Positions 17,876 to 25,922 of a stretch of 64,000 bases of DNA are shown here, piece after piece (the stretch's first letter is position 1; every line of letters begins with the position of its first letter). The stretch covers positions 806,001 through 870,000 of the forward strand of contig CAVYML010000009.1 in the NCBI GenBank assembly GCA_963769605.1, written 5' to 3'. The notes under the pieces were generated by a model. That model was not told the DNA's origin, did no database searches, and worked only from the letters and a program-made list of their open reading frames with translations. Source of the DNA: Fen-1254 sp963769605 (GTDB lineage Bacteria; Bacteroidota; Ignavibacteria; UBA10030). A program made the position numbers and the translations under genes.

Positions 17876-18826
17876 ATGAACATTGCATCGCACAATAAAA
17901 GCAGCACTGCCGTCCAGTTAGAAACATCTCTTCTTCTCGATAGTCAGATTCAACGGTTTAAAAATTTTCTCCGACTCGAAAAAAACGTCGCACGTCAGAC
18001 GCTCCTCTCTTATTCATTTGATCTTCAGAAATATTCCAACTTTCTTCTGCGAAAGAGGCAAAAAAGCGCTGTGACGGTCAGCGGGACAATGATCAATGAA
18101 TTTCTTGAAGAACTTCATCGCGCAGAACTGAACCCGAGAACAATTTCAAGAATTCTATCGACTGTGCGCGGTTTTCATAGATTTCTGCTTGGCGAGGGTG
18201 AAGTGAACAATGATCCTACAGAGTCCATCGATACGCCTAAGCTCGCCAAAACACTTCCCAGCGTTCTTACAATTCAAGAGATCGATGAAATTTTCAGGCA
18301 ACCCGATATGTCTTCTGCCACCGGCATTCGCGACCGCGCTATTCTGGAAACGCTTTATGCGACCGGTATGCGGGTTTCCGAATTGGTCAATCTTAAACAG
18401 GCCGACTTAATGTTCGAGGAAGGATTGGTTTTGGTTTTCGGCAAGGGATCCAAAGAGCGTCTGATTCCTATCGGAACTTCAGCAAGGCAATGGATCGATA
18501 CATATCGCAAACAGACGCGCGTCCATCTCGCGGCAAAAAGAAAATCCGGAGATTATGTTTTTCTAAACAATCGGGGGACAAAGCTGACCCGTTCGATGAT
18601 TTTTAGAATTGTCGACCGTTACTGCACAGCGGCTAAAATCGGAAAAGATGTACATCCCCATACATTCCGGCATTCTTTTGCAACGCATCTTCTCGAAGGT
18701 GGAGCTGATCTTCGTGCAGTCCAGGAAATGCTCGGTCATGCTGATATCTCAACAACACAAATCTATACCCACATCGACAGGGAATATCTTAAAGAAGTGC
18801 ACCGCACGTTTCACCCCAGAGGATGA
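17876..18826 (+). CDS. xerD: Site-specific tyrosine recombinase, XerC/XerD family
   Basis: 316 residues. N-terminal SAM-like core-binding domain (RFKNFLRLEKNVARQTLLSY) and C-terminal catalytic domain with Arg in ATGMRVSELVNL, Lys in GKGSKERLIPI, HPHTFRHSFATHLLEGGADL (His and Arg), His in MLGHADISTTQIY and the nucleophile Tyr in IYTHI. This is the standard Xer set that resolves chromosome dimers at dif with FtsK. XerC and XerD cannot be separated reliably here; the symbol is tentative. It has no integron-integrase patch between the second His and the C-terminus. It converges with the S46 peptidase gene. Confidence 0.9.
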   Translation: MNIASHNKSSTAVQLETSLLLDSQIQRFKNFLRLEKNVARQTLLSYSFDLQKYSNFLLRKRQKSAVTVSGTMINEFLEELHRAELNPRTISRILSTVRGFHRFLLGEGEVNNDPTESIDTPKLAKTLPSVLTIQEIDEIFRQPDMSSATGIRDRAILETLYATGMRVSELVNLKQADLMFEEGLVLVFGKGSKERLIPIGTSARQWIDTYRKQTRVHLAAKRKSGDYVFLNNRGTKLTRSMIFRIVDRYCTAAKIGKDVHPHTFRHSFATHLLEGGADLRAVQEMLGHADISTTQIYTHIDREYLKEVHRTFHPRG

Positions 18827-18833
18827 GGGAAAA

Positions 18834-18963
18834 ACAGAATACAGAAGCCAGAAGACAGAAGACAGAGTAGAGAAGAGATAGAGTTTTTTTACTTCTGTAC
18901 TCTTACCTCTGTCTTTTGTGTTCTTCTAAATTCTGTATTCTTACTTCTGCATTCTGAATTCTA
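18834..18963. repeat. Inverted pair of 7-bp tandem repeat arrays
   Basis: Left array (18834-18875): six units close to ACAGAAG. Right array (18891-18963): about ten units close to ACTTCTG/TATTCTT, the complement of the left. They are separated by a T run, so transcripts from either side could fold into a long imperfect hairpin between the convergent xerD and S46 genes. Confidence 0.75.
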
Positions 18964-18974
18964 TTGTTCAACGA

Positions 18975-21149
18975 TTATTGAACAATTTTACCGGCACGTA
19001 ATTCTTTAACAAGACGTTCCGCTTTATAGATTTGATCCAATCCCTCCAGAAGTCCGGCAGAATGTACGGCTATGCAGCGATTTTTCGTTTCATCAAAAAT
19101 CACATCGCCGGGCAGACTTTCCATATTACCGTCGAAAGCCAATCCGACAATCTGCAAATCTTTATTCACAACCGGACTACCTGAATTGCCGCCGGTAATG
19201 TCATTTGTCGAAACAAAATTCATCGGTGTACTCATTGAAAATGTAGGCGGCGGATTTTCCCAGCGGGAGGAAAACTTCCATGGGGTTTTTTTCCCGAATG
19301 AAAAATAACGGTCATACAAGCCATAGAAGGTCGTGACCGGTGGCGCAAGTGTTCCGTTATATTCATAACCTTTCACAACCCCATCAGCGATACGAAGCGT
19401 AAATGTCGCATCAGGAGGAATTTGAGTTCCATAGACGCTGTACATTGCTTCACCGAGGATTTTCAGTTGAGCCTGAAGTTTGTCCTGAATCCCGTCTGCT
19501 TCGCTGCGCAATTCGATGCTCCGGTCGCGTACGGCCGCCGCAAAGGCGATCAAAGGATCGGAGGAAACAAGAATTTCGGCGGGTGATTTTTCGATGAATG
19601 CATGGAATTTTTCTTTCGAAGCAAAAATCGATCCGGCAGCTAATTCTTCAGCCGCCTGCCGGGGCGAGCGCCCTTCGATCAGCTTATTGAAACTTTCATT
19701 CGCTCCGTTGAACAACCGGGCCATCATTTCGAGCTCGCACACAAGAAGCTCCTTTTCGATTTCCGGATTAAAAGAAACAGGATAAAATACAGCTTCCATC
19801 GAATCCCGGCGTGCTCCTTCATACCTATCCGGAATGAACTTCGCTGTCCCTGTCATCATTTCCGCCTGATTGACAACCGCCGCCGATAAAGAGAGAAATT
19901 GAGACCGTGTCCTCCCGCGCATGGTCAGCGCAACCTGATCCGGATAAATAGCATTCAGTTTCTTTTGAAACTTTTCTATTTCAGACCATGGATCTCCATA
20001 TTTTCGTTTCAATTCCGGATTCGCATTCACGGCTGCTTTAAATTTATTTTCAAAATCCATTTTCTTTGCCAGCACAACCGGATCGAGCAGTCCATCCAGG
20101 TATCCGGTAAGCGCCTTCCTTGAATTTTCCAGACCGAAAATCGTATTCAAATACTTTAATTTTGCATCGGGATGTTGTTCCACATAATGTGCGTACACTG
20201 TCCCGGCTTTTCCATACAATTCCTTGGCGATAGGATATGCATAGTCGCGAAGGTATTCGAGCTGTGCAACCGTTTCCAGGCGGCTCGTGCTTCCCGGGTT
20301 TCCTATCACAAACGTCGCATCGCCTTCTTTTGTCCCTTCCGGACTGAATTGAAAGAAATCGGCTGTTTTTAAAGGAACACCGTGATCATAGATACGGAAG
20401 AAAGCACAATCGAAATCGTACCGCGGGTATGTAAAATTATCCGGATCGCCTCCGAAGAACGCGGCAATTTCCTCCGGAGCATAGACGATCTTGATTTCGG
20501 TATACCGTTTATAGCCATAGAGAGAATATCGACCGCCGTTATAAAATGCTATGACGTTGAAAACCATAGAATCGTTCGGCGCAGTTTCCTTATATTTATT
20601 TGCAGCCGCTCTTTGAATTTCGGATATTTTATCGATGCGATTCTGACTCTTCTCTTTATCCGTCGTTCCTTTATCGAAAGCGTGCTGAACCTTAAGAGTT
20701 ACATCTTCAATGACGCGCAATTGATCGATATAGAATCCGGGAACCTTCCGCTCATCGGCAAGCGTCGGTGCATAAAAACCTTCTTCCGCCAGCCGTTCCC
20801 CTTGACGCGTAACGCTGTCCAAGGAACTCCGCGCGCAATGATGGTTTGTCATCACCAATCCATCTTCGGAGACGAATGAGGCGCTGCAATTGGGAAGCCG
20901 CAGGGCAGCCAGCCGCGCCTTATCAAACCATTCTTTGCTCGGGGAAAAGTCGTATGTTTGGGTAAAATATTCCGCAGGTGGGAAATCGAATGTCCACATT
21001 TTACCCGTATCGAACCGTCCCGCCTTTATAGTGTCGTACTTCATCGAACCTAAAAAATCCGTTCGTGTCGTCTCCCGTGCAGAACAACCGCCGAGGGCAA
21101 GGATAAGGAAGCATCCAACACATCCGAACAATATTCGTACAACTCTCAT
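18975..21149 (-). CDS. S46 family dipeptidyl peptidase (DPP7/DPP11-like) lipoprotein
   Basis: Start placed at the Met of MRVVRILFGCVGCF, which opens a lipoprotein signal (LALGGC as lipobox) and has GAGGA ahead; the frame extends 48 codons further upstream without support. About 724 residues, normal for S46. Catalytic triad visible: His in GLVMTNHHC, Asp in YPRYDFDCAFFRIYD and Ser in TGGNSGSPV. The S46 fold joins a chymotrypsin-like domain to a helical lid that caps N-terminal dipeptides. The residue setting Asp/Glu versus hydrophobic preference cannot be placed without alignment. Acts at the cell envelope in peptide scavenging. Confidence 0.92.
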   Translation of the reverse strand: MRVVRILFGCVGCFLILALGGCSARETTRTDFLGSMKYDTIKAGRFDTGKMWTFDFPPAEYFTQTYDFSPSKEWFDKARLAALRLPNCSASFVSEDGLVMTNHHCARSSLDSVTRQGERLAEEGFYAPTLADERKVPGFYIDQLRVIEDVTLKVQHAFDKGTTDKEKSQNRIDKISEIQRAAANKYKETAPNDSMVFNVIAFYNGGRYSLYGYKRYTEIKIVYAPEEIAAFFGGDPDNFTYPRYDFDCAFFRIYDHGVPLKTADFFQFSPEGTKEGDATFVIGNPGSTSRLETVAQLEYLRDYAYPIAKELYGKAGTVYAHYVEQHPDAKLKYLNTIFGLENSRKALTGYLDGLLDPVVLAKKMDFENKFKAAVNANPELKRKYGDPWSEIEKFQKKLNAIYPDQVALTMRGRTRSQFLSLSAAVVNQAEMMTGTAKFIPDRYEGARRDSMEAVFYPVSFNPEIEKELLVCELEMMARLFNGANESFNKLIEGRSPRQAAEELAAGSIFASKEKFHAFIEKSPAEILVSSDPLIAFAAAVRDRSIELRSEADGIQDKLQAQLKILGEAMYSVYGTQIPPDATFTLRIADGVVKGYEYNGTLAPPVTTFYGLYDRYFSFGKKTPWKFSSRWENPPPTFSMSTPMNFVSTNDITGGNSGSPVVNKDLQIVGLAFDGNMESLPGDVIFDETKNRCIAVHSAGLLEGLDQIYKAERLVKELRAGKIVQ

Positions 21150-21293
21150 ATAATCCTCATGATTATGATAAACTATTCTTTCAAGAAAAATGTAGAAAGA
21201 ATATAGTGTACAAGCAAACTTATAAAGAATACAGGATCCGGAATTAAAAAGGTTGAAGTTAGTTCTTTGTTCTTCATCCGCTCTTAAAGACAC

Positions 21294-21342
21294 TATAGTC
21301 TATAGTCTGTATTCTGATTCTGTCTCCTGAATTCTTGATTCT
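21294..21342. repeat. 7-bp tandem repeat tract
   Basis: Seven units in register: TATAGTC twice, TGTATTC, TGATTCT, GTCTCCT, GAATTCT, TGATTCT. It lies between the ftsZ terminator and the S46 gene and runs directly into the A run of the terminator. Confidence 0.65.
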
Positions 21343-21343
21343 T

Positions 21344-21393
21344 AAAAAAAAATCCCCTGCTCTCCCATATCGCGAACATGGAAAAACAGGGGG
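21344..21393 (-). terminator. Probable terminator of the dcw operon after ftsZ
   Basis: On the - strand CCCCTG pairs with CAGGGG around a longer loop that has a small inner stem (CCAT/ATGG), followed by a run of nine U. It lies about 150 bases after the ftsZ stop. Confidence 0.65.
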
Positions 21394-21546
21394 TTTTGCA
21401 TTCGTCTCGAAAACCCACCGTGCATGGAGAGACGAAATTTCAAGAATAGCTCGTCGTACGCGAATCCTACCCGCCAGTGCAGAAATCGTCATTCTGACGG
21501 TCCAATAGAATATTCCCGATACAATTGAGGTGCTGCCGTAACTGAA

Positions 21547-22722
21547 TTAGTCCATAATTTTTCGCAAAAACGCCGGACGCTCGATATCGGTCTTATCAAT
21601 CTTTTCTTTGGATTGACCGAATTCCCGCTGAGCTGTGCTCGGCAATTCCACGCCGCGGCGCGCATACGTCGGCGCGTCATATCTCGCCAGCTCCGTCAAA
21701 CCGGTTGGAACATGATCAATCAGCCTTGCGATCGGTTTGGCCGGGCGCTGTAACGCTGCCGCCCGTTTGTTGAAGCCGGTCGCAATAACCGTTACGATCA
21801 TCTCATCGGTCATGTTTTCGTCGATCACCGTGCCGAGAATAACATTCGCTTCTTCACCGGCTGCTTCGTGAATGACCTTCGTAGCTTCGTCGATTTCCAT
21901 AAGACTGAGCGTTGGTCCGCCTGTAATATTGATTAAAATACCACGGGCGCCGGCAATCGAAATGCCTTCGAGCAGCGGACTTGAAATAGCCTGATGAGCC
22001 GCTTCTGTTGCGCGCTCTTCACCCGTCGCAACACCGCTGCCCATCAACGCATCTCCCATCTCTCTCATGATCGTACGAACATCGGCAAAGTCCACATTGA
22101 TATAACCGGGAACTGTAATGACTTCTGAAATGCCGCGTGTGGCATTGTACAGAACCTGATTGGCAAGTTCAAATGCTTCCATAATCGGCGTACGTCGATC
22201 AATCAAATCGAGCAGCTTTTGATTTGGAATGCAGATCAGTGTATCGACATTTTTCCTCAGTTCCTCAATGCCGTCTTCTGCCTGACCGCCGCGTTTCTTT
22301 CCTTCGCTGTTAAACGGCTTGGTCACGATCCCGACAACAAGTGCGCCGATGCTTTTTGCAATGCTTGCCACAAGCGGTGCGCCTCCCGTTCCCGTGCCGC
22401 CGCCCATACCGGCTGTTACAAAGACCATGTCGCATCCACCCAGCGCTTGAGCGATTTCTTCACGATCTTCTTCCACTGCACGGAACCCGATGCCGGGATC
22501 CGCACCGGCGCCAAGGCCGCGTGTCAGGCTTTTTCCGATTTGAATTTTTTGCGCTGCCTTATTGCGCTCGAGAGCCTGAACGTCGGTGTTGATCGCCACG
22601 AAATCCACGCCGGCAAGACCCTTATTAATCATACTATTGACAGCATTACCGCCTCCGCCGCCGACTCCGACGACACGGATCTTTGCTCCACGACTTCCCG
22701 GTAAATCTAATTCAATAGGCAC
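21547..22722 (-). CDS. ftsZ: Cell division GTPase FtsZ
   Basis: 391 residues. Tubulin-like GTPase forming the Z-ring. Visible: VVGVGGGGGNAVNSMI, the tubulin signature GGGTGTGGAP, the T7 loop NVDFADVRTIM with catalytic Asp, and a C-terminal conserved peptide after a short linker (IERPAFLRKIMD) that binds FtsA. Last gene of the cluster, 180 bases after ftsA with a tandem repeat between, so it may have its own promoter. Confidence 0.98.
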   Translation of the reverse strand: MPIELDLPGSRGAKIRVVGVGGGGGNAVNSMINKGLAGVDFVAINTDVQALERNKAAQKIQIGKSLTRGLGAGADPGIGFRAVEEDREEIAQALGGCDMVFVTAGMGGGTGTGGAPLVASIAKSIGALVVGIVTKPFNSEGKKRGGQAEDGIEELRKNVDTLICIPNQKLLDLIDRRTPIMEAFELANQVLYNATRGISEVITVPGYINVDFADVRTIMREMGDALMGSGVATGEERATEAAHQAISSPLLEGISIAGARGILINITGGPTLSLMEIDEATKVIHEAAGEEANVILGTVIDENMTDEMIVTVIATGFNKRAAALQRPAKPIARLIDHVPTGLTELARYDAPTYARRGVELPSTAQREFGQSKEKIDKTDIERPAFLRKIMD

Positions 22723-22770
22723 GGTAGATTCTCCTTTTATTAGTTTGTTTTATGTGTGTTTTAAAAAAAG

Positions 22771-22900
22771 TTATTTGGTTATTTAGTTGCTTAGTTGTTT
22801 AGTTACTTGGTTACTTGGTTGCTTGGTTACATAAGTAATTTGGTCATTCGATTATTTTTCTGAACTCCATTTACTCCTATTCACCATTTACCATTCACTG
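22771..22900. repeat. 8-bp then 7-bp tandem repeats between ftsA and ftsZ
   Basis: 22771-22834 is eight consecutive octamers close to TTACTTGG (TTATTTGG, TTATTTAG, TTGCTTAG, TTGTTTAG, TTACTTGG twice, TTGCTTGG, TTACATAA). 22866-22900 is five heptamers close to TTCACCA (TCCATTT, ACTCCTA, TTCACCA, TTTACCA, TTCACTG). They occupy most of the gap between the two division genes. Confidence 0.8.
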
Positions 22901-22902
22901 CT

Positions 22903-24156
22903 TTATAGCTCTTCGAACCATGCTTTCATTCTCCGAAAAATTGTTTTTCCTTTTCCATCTTGAATGGCTGCCTTCACTGTCGATCGGTCTTTATGTTTCA
23001 ATTCATGAAACACAAGGCCTACACCGGTCGCAAAAATCGGATTTTCGATTTCACGGACAAGTCCGGAACTGAAGCCGCCGGGAATGCCGATCTTAACCCC
23101 CATGCCGAGCACCTCTTTCGCGAGTTCTGCAGTTCCTTTGATCAGCGAACCCCCGCCGGTCAGGACGACTCCCGCAGAAAGATGTTTTGAATATCCGGAG
23201 CGTTTTATTTCAATCGCTGCACATTCTAAAATTTCCTCCATCCGCGGCTGAATGACCTTGCAAAGAAGCTGTTTATCGATTTCGATCGGAACACGGCCGC
23301 CTATTCCAGGGAGCATAATCGGCATATTGTCTACGATCGCCGGCTCAAACGCAAATCCATAATCGATTTTAACCTTTTCTGCCTGATCCGTAAGAATGCC
23401 AAAACCTTTTCGGATATCGTCCGTCACTTTTTTCCCTGCAATGCCGATTACAGCCGTATGGCGAATTGTCCGCTCTTCAAAAACGGCAAGATCGGTCGTG
23501 CCGCCTCCGATATCGAGCAGGGCGACCCCGACCTCTTTTTCTTCGTCTTCCAGAACGGCATAGCTCGATGCGAGCGGTTCAAGCACCATATCGTTGACAT
23601 GCAGCCCGGCCCGCTGAACGCATTTATAAATATTCTGCGCTGCCGTGACAAGTCCCGTAATAATATGCACTACCGCTTCCATCCTGACACCGGACATTCC
23701 GACCGGATCGTAAATACCATCCTGACCGTCCACGATAAACTGCTGCGGAATCACATGAATGATTTTTCGATCAAGCGGCAGAGCAACACGCTTTGTGTCT
23801 TCAATCAAACGGTCGACATCTTCCTTGGTAATTTCATTTTCGGGCCGGCTGATGCTGATAACACCGCGGCTTTGAAAACTCTGAATATGGTCGCCCGCGA
23901 TGCCGACTGTCACGGAATTAATCTTGACCCCCGACTGCTGTTCTGCATCCTGTACGGCAGCCTGAATCGACCGGACGGTCTTTTCTATGTTCGTCACAAC
24001 GCCGCGCGTCAATCCGTCCGATGTGCTGCGCCCGATTCCTAAAATTTTCATTTTCCCGGGATAATTTTCATCGGGCGAAGCGACAATGGCACAGACCTTT
24101 GTCGTTCCTATATCCAGGCCAACCGCTATTTCTTGTTCCATAGATTCTCTTTCCAT
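22903..24156 (-). CDS. ftsA: Cell division protein FtsA
   Basis: 417 residues, actin-like ATPase that tethers FtsZ to the membrane. AVGLDIGTTKVCAIV (phosphate 1), VALLDIGGGTTDLAVF (phosphate 2), VVLTGGGSLIKG (adenosine site) and a C-terminal amphipathic membrane anchor (IFRRMKAWFEEL). The longest frame starts at 24156; Met6 at 24141, behind GGAAAGAG, matches the family start better. It follows ftsQ by 9 bases. Confidence 0.97.
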   Translation of the reverse strand: MERESMEQEIAVGLDIGTTKVCAIVASPDENYPGKMKILGIGRSTSDGLTRGVVTNIEKTVRSIQAAVQDAEQQSGVKINSVTVGIAGDHIQSFQSRGVISISRPENEITKEDVDRLIEDTKRVALPLDRKIIHVIPQQFIVDGQDGIYDPVGMSGVRMEAVVHIITGLVTAAQNIYKCVQRAGLHVNDMVLEPLASSYAVLEDEEKEVGVALLDIGGGTTDLAVFEERTIRHTAVIGIAGKKVTDDIRKGFGILTDQAEKVKIDYGFAFEPAIVDNMPIMLPGIGGRVPIEIDKQLLCKVIQPRMEEILECAAIEIKRSGYSKHLSAGVVLTGGGSLIKGTAELAKEVLGMGVKIGIPGGFSSGLVREIENPIFATGVGLVFHELKHKDRSTVKAAIQDGKGKTIFRRMKAWFEEL

Positions 24157-24165
24157 TCTACCGCA

Positions 24166-24915
24166 TTAAGATTTTGCTTCAGGATTCCATTTTGCTACAA
24201 TTTGATTCTTGTACCGCAGGTCAACGTATTGCAATCCATGCGCGCCGCGTGTTTTAATATATTCCGTCCAAAACACTTCGAGCTTGACAAACTTATCGGC
24301 AACATCGCCGCTGCCGAAGACAATCGGCACGCTGTTCTCAACGGCATAAAGCACGATGTCTCCAGCTGTATGAACCTGAATCTCGGAAATGTTATAGTAC
24401 ATTTCATGATTCATGCTCCGCATCGTCATAAGCAATTGCAGCGCCTGACGTGTTTGCGCATCTCGAATCATCGACCCGAGCGCGAGTTCCTCGCTTTGCG
24501 GTATACCGCTGATCACCGGAAGATCAAAAAGCTTTTTCGAGATACTGCGCGGAAGCACAACGCCTTCGCCGTCTAAATAGAGAGTCTCCGTGCGATTGAT
24601 AATGGCAATCGGCACTCGTTCAGAAACCTCGACAGAAATTGTATTCGGCAAATTTCTTTCCACAACTGCGTCTTTGATATAATAATGACTTGTCACATTT
24701 CGCTGAATTGCAGTCAGGTCGGCCTGATAGAGAAACGTTCCGGACTGAACCTGTGTCAACTGAACGATTTCGTTCGTTCCCACGATGCGGTTTCCCTCTA
24801 CTTTGATCTGCGTGACTTTTAAACTCGATTTCCACGCGTTCGCGCCGAAGACAAGCACAAATGCCAGTGCAAGCAAAGAAAATAAGAGAATTTTTTTCGA
24901 TCTCATGTTCTTCAT
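24166..24915 (-). CDS. ftsQ: Cell division protein FtsQ/DivIB
   Basis: 249 residues. Short cytoplasmic N-terminus, one transmembrane helix (ILLFSLLALAFVLVFGANAW), a POTRA domain (VTQIKVEGNRIVGTNEIVQL to VEVSERVPIAII) and a C-terminal beta domain ending in LQYVDLRYKNQIVAKW. It joins FtsL (and FtsB) in the periplasm to regulate septal synthesis. The start codon overlaps the murB stop. Confidence 0.95.
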   Translation of the reverse strand: MKNMRSKKILLFSLLALAFVLVFGANAWKSSLKVTQIKVEGNRIVGTNEIVQLTQVQSGTFLYQADLTAIQRNVTSHYYIKDAVVERNLPNTISVEVSERVPIAIINRTETLYLDGEGVVLPRSISKKLFDLPVISGIPQSEELALGSMIRDAQTRQALQLLMTMRSMNHEMYYNISEIQVHTAGDIVLYAVENSVPIVFGSGDVADKFVKLEVFWTEYIKTRGAHGLQYVDLRYKNQIVAKWNPEAKS

Positions 24916-25826
24916 GCCGCTACCTGCCGTTCAAACGGAAAGCCTATCAGCTTGACCTCCAACTCGAGCATGACGCCGAAATGCTGGTACACAGTGCGCT
25001 TGACGAGTTCAATGAGCTTTATCACATCATCCGCTTTAGCCGTTCCGAGATTCACGATAAAATTTGCATGCTTTTCGGAAACCTGCGCATCGCCTATACG
25101 TTTGCCTTTAAGTCCGGCTTGTTCTATTAATTTAGCAGCATGCGTATTTTTCGGGTTTTTGAACATACTCCCGAGATTTGGAAGATCCAGAGGTTGTGAA
25201 TCGTTGCGTTTTATGATTAATTCACGTCGCATTTTCGATAATTCTTCTTTTTCACCATGCGGAAATTCGAACGTCGCCGCAAGGACTATATCTCCCCCAA
25301 GTGCAGAGCCGCGATACGAGAATTCTGCCTCTTCTTTTTTTAGAACTTCGACGATACCGTCACGGATCACTTCTATCGTAAGAAGATGATCGCTTATTAC
25401 TCCGCCGTGTGCACCGGCGTTCATCACAACCGCGCCGCCAATCGTCCCGGGAATTCCGGCAAGCATTTCCGAACCAGCGAAACCATGCTGAATGCAAAAA
25501 TCTACAAATTTTGTCAGCCGAACGCCCGATTCTGCAACGATGCTGTCGCCGGCCTGAAAGAGAGCCGGGAGGGCGGATTCGACATTGAGTACTGCGCCGC
25601 GGATTCCCTCATCGCTGACCAGAACATTACTTCCGCGTCCGATCATCATCCACGGAAAATGCTGTTGGCGAAAGTACCGAATAATAGCAAGAAGATCGTC
25701 CTTATCGGCCGGTTCGATATAGAAATCCGCCGGTCCGCCTACCTTCATCCATGTATACTTTGCCATTGGCTCATCAACAGCAATTGTGCCTCGGAGATTT
25801 TTCTGTATGTCGGAAATTGAAATCAT
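24912..25826 (-). CDS. murB: UDP-N-acetylenolpyruvoylglucosamine reductase MurB
   Basis: 304 residues, type II size. FAD-binding segments YTWMKVGGPADFYIEP, MIGRGSNVLVSDEGIRG and GIPGTIGGAVVMNAGAHGG; catalytic Ser in GSMFKNP; Glu in the C-terminal LELEVKLIG. Reduces enolpyruvyl-UDP-GlcNAc to UDP-MurNAc with NADPH, the second committed step in peptidoglycan precursor synthesis. It overlaps ftsQ by 4 bases. Confidence 0.97.
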   Translation of the reverse strand: MISISDIQKNLRGTIAVDEPMAKYTWMKVGGPADFYIEPADKDDLLAIIRYFRQQHFPWMMIGRGSNVLVSDEGIRGAVLNVESALPALFQAGDSIVAESGVRLTKFVDFCIQHGFAGSEMLAGIPGTIGGAVVMNAGAHGGVISDHLLTIEVIRDGIVEVLKKEEAEFSYRGSALGGDIVLAATFEFPHGEKEELSKMRRELIIKRNDSQPLDLPNLGSMFKNPKNTHAAKLIEQAGLKGKRIGDAQVSEKHANFIVNLGTAKADDVIKLIELVKRTVYQHFGVMLELEVKLIGFPFERQVAA

Positions 25827-25831
25827 CTTTT

Positions 25832-25880
25832 AGAATTAAGAATCAAGAATCAAGAATTCAGAAGACAGAATGGAATACTG
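25832..25880. repeat. 7-bp tandem repeat tract between murC and murB
   Basis: Seven heptamers in register: AGAATTA, AGAATCA twice, AGAATTC, AGAAGAC, AGAATGG, AATACTG. A second short tract at 25919-25946 (CCATTTA, CAGTTCA, CAGTTTA, CCATCTT) runs into the 3' end of murC and encodes its last residues. Confidence 0.8.
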
Positions 25881-25922
25881 GATTCCGGCTTCTATATTCT
25901 TTATTTTTTTTATTTTTGCCAT

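Noticed and set aside
17876..18826. XerC/D-like recombinase as the integrase of the putative integron
   Set aside because: It has the housekeeping Xer layout, no integron-specific insertion, and lies 43 kb from the attC-like sites.
22771..22900. Tandem repeats considered as a CRISPR array
   Set aside because: Units of 7-8 bp without spacers; no cas genes in the window.
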